Positions 7,770-8,329 of a stretch of 8,329 bases of DNA are shown here, in pieces. The stretch is from Desulfobacterales bacterium (GTDB lineage Bacteria; Desulfobacterota; Desulfobacteria; Desulfobacterales; JAFDCJ01), in NCBI GenBank assembly GCA_020345785.1, contig CP070771.1, positions 1,045,321-1,053,649 of the forward strand, written 5' to 3'. The first letter of the stretch is position 1. Each line of letters starts with the position of its first letter. Under the pieces are notes generated by a model, which was not told the origin of the DNA, searched no databases, and saw only the letters and a program-made list of their open reading frames with translations. The translations under genes were made by a program, and so were the position numbers.

Positions 7770-7824
7770 CATAATTTTAAAAGAAAAAAAATTAAAAAGT
7801 ATTTTCTATTTGTAAATTTTTGAC

Positions 7825-7851
7825 TTGACATTTTTACTAAATAGATATAAT
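7825..7851 (+). promoter_or_regulatory. Sigma-70 type promoter of the Lrp/AsnC gene
   Basis: TTGACA (7825-7830) and TATAAT (7846-7851) are both perfect consensus hexamers. The spacer is 15 bases, two shorter than ideal, which may make the promoter depend on an activator or DNA topology. A/T runs upstream (7771-7824) could act as an UP element or binding tract. Transcription would begin near 7858, about 35 bases before the GTG start. Lrp-type regulators often control their own gene; no clear operator palindrome was found here. Confidence 0.65.
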
Positions 7852-7891
7852 CGGCATAAAAATTATTCCAAATAAAAAATTGAGAGGTCCT

Positions 7892-8329
7892 GTGGATAAA
7901 TCAAATCTTGATACGTTGGATAATGAGATCATTCGTCTGCTAACAAAGAACGGAAGAATGCCGATTGGTGAAATAGCCAAAAAACTCGATGTAACATCCC
8001 CAACCATTCGCAATAGGATTAAAGATCTTGAGAAAAACGGTATATTTAAAGTTTCAGGGCTGATTGATCCCAGCAAACATCGAGAAATGATAACTGCACT
8101 CGTTGCGATGAGCGTCCAATCGAATGGAAAGTTGGATAAAATATTGGATAATATAGCCCAGTTACCGAATGTTGTCTGGGCAGGGGTGGTCACTGGACGT
8201 TATGATGTTATCGCAGAGGTTGTTTGTGTAAGGGGAAAGGACGAATTATATCGATTTACCACTGATACGATTCTTAAAATTGGAAATGTGGTTAGAAGTG
8301 AAACATTTATTATTATGAAATCCAGACAT
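7892..8329 (+). CDS. Lrp/AsnC-family transcriptional regulator, 3' end beyond window
   Basis: DNA-binding regulator that usually senses an amino acid or related small molecule. The frame is open for 146 codons to the window edge with no stop; relatives are about 150-160 residues, so only a few are missing. The N-terminal helix-turn-helix spans about residues 6-51 (LDTLDNEIIRLL, then GEIAKKLDVTSPTIRNRIKDL, ending EKNGI). The C-terminal RAM ligand-binding and oligomer domain follows, with VVWAGVVTGRYDVIAEV (94-110) carrying the typical Gly-x-Tyr-Asp turn. Start choice: GTG 7892 has GAGAGG at 7882-7887; an in-frame TTG at 7880 lacks a ribosome site. It stands alone after a non-coding region with its own promoter, and its codons are clearly more AT-rich than the transporter genes, hinting at a different origin. 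Ligand and targets cannot be told. Confidence 0.9.
   Translation, partial: MDKSNLDTLDNEIIRLLTKNGRMPIGEIAKKLDVTSPTIRNRIKDLEKNGIFKVSGLIDPSKHREMITALVAMSVQSNGKLDKILDNIAQLPNVVWAGVVTGRYDVIAEVVCVRGKDELYRFTTDTILKIGNVVRSETFIIMKSRH

Larger units (their letters stand above)
7378..7891. other. Non-coding stretch with hairpins, tiny ORF and AT-rich promoter
   Basis: These 514 bases show no gene of normal size on either strand. From left to right they hold a terminator-like hairpin (7411-7479), an orphan AAAGGAGG (7501-7508) that has no suitable start codon, and nested AT-rich palindromes (CTAAATT 7514-7520 / AATTTAG 7538-7544, with ATATT-T-AATAT inside). Next come a strong terminator (7556-7587), a tiny ORF (7621-7656), a long hairpin (7671-7724), a weaker one (7741-7769) and an A/T-rich run from 7771 into a promoter. 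The composition turns visibly AT-rich compared with the transporter operon. Confidence 0.6.

Noticed and set aside
7501..7770. Insertion sequence with terminal repeats
   Set aside because: No transposase frame, no matching distant inverted ends and no target duplication could be found.
7837..8193. A 118-codon minus-strand frame over the Lrp-type gene
   Set aside because: The plus frame has a clear helix-turn-helix and RAM domain; the minus frame has no features.

Overview
The window reads as ordinary chromosome from a Gram-negative, probably anaerobic, delta-proteobacterium-like organism (Desulfobacterota; inference). The grounds are an exported DegP/HtrA protease, a gliding-type (GldA/F/G-like) ABC operon ending in a DUF4340 protein, a proteobacterial-style cardiolipin synthase relic, and an intergenic repeat whose minus-strand reading gives the 'FNIQYSLFDIRYSIF' type of spurious peptide common in such genomes. 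No rRNA, tRNA, CRISPR array or intact mobile element was seen.

Layout. Positions 1-1125 (minus) hold a DegP/HtrA serine protease cut by the left edge inside its first PDZ domain. A divergent control region of about 330 bases (1126-1454) follows, with a small perfect palindrome next to a -35-like TTGACA. Positions 1455-6636 (plus) hold four genes: an ABC ATPase, an ABC-2 type permease, a GldG-like membrane-anchored auxiliary protein and a DUF4340 membrane-anchored protein. The first three are tightly packed (1-base overlap, then a 10-base gap). The fourth is set apart by about 300 bases holding a hairpin-forming repeat and a terminator-like hairpin. Positions 6669-7377 hold a wrecked cardiolipin synthase (phospholipase D family) gene with a frameshift and a large internal deletion that removed both HKD active sites.

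Positions 7378-7891 carry no convincing gene. They hold two terminator-like hairpins, a very small ORF with a good Shine-Dalgarno sequence, a long three-part hairpin and an AT-rich promoter region. An Lrp/AsnC-family regulator begins at 7892 and runs off the right edge. The 3' part, from about 7480 on, is visibly richer in A and T than the transporter operon.

How the genes work together. The ATPase and permease should form an inner-membrane ABC complex. The GldG-like and DUF4340 proteins have N-terminal membrane anchors and probably large periplasmic domains, so they likely attach to it. In Bacteroidetes, GldA/F/G support gliding; here the substrate and role are unknown. DegP handles misfolded envelope proteins, so the left half of the window is envelope-related on both strands. 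I found no convincing new system. The points most worth a second look are the repeat and putative attenuator inside the operon, the decayed cls gene, and the structured non-coding stretch before the Lrp-type gene.
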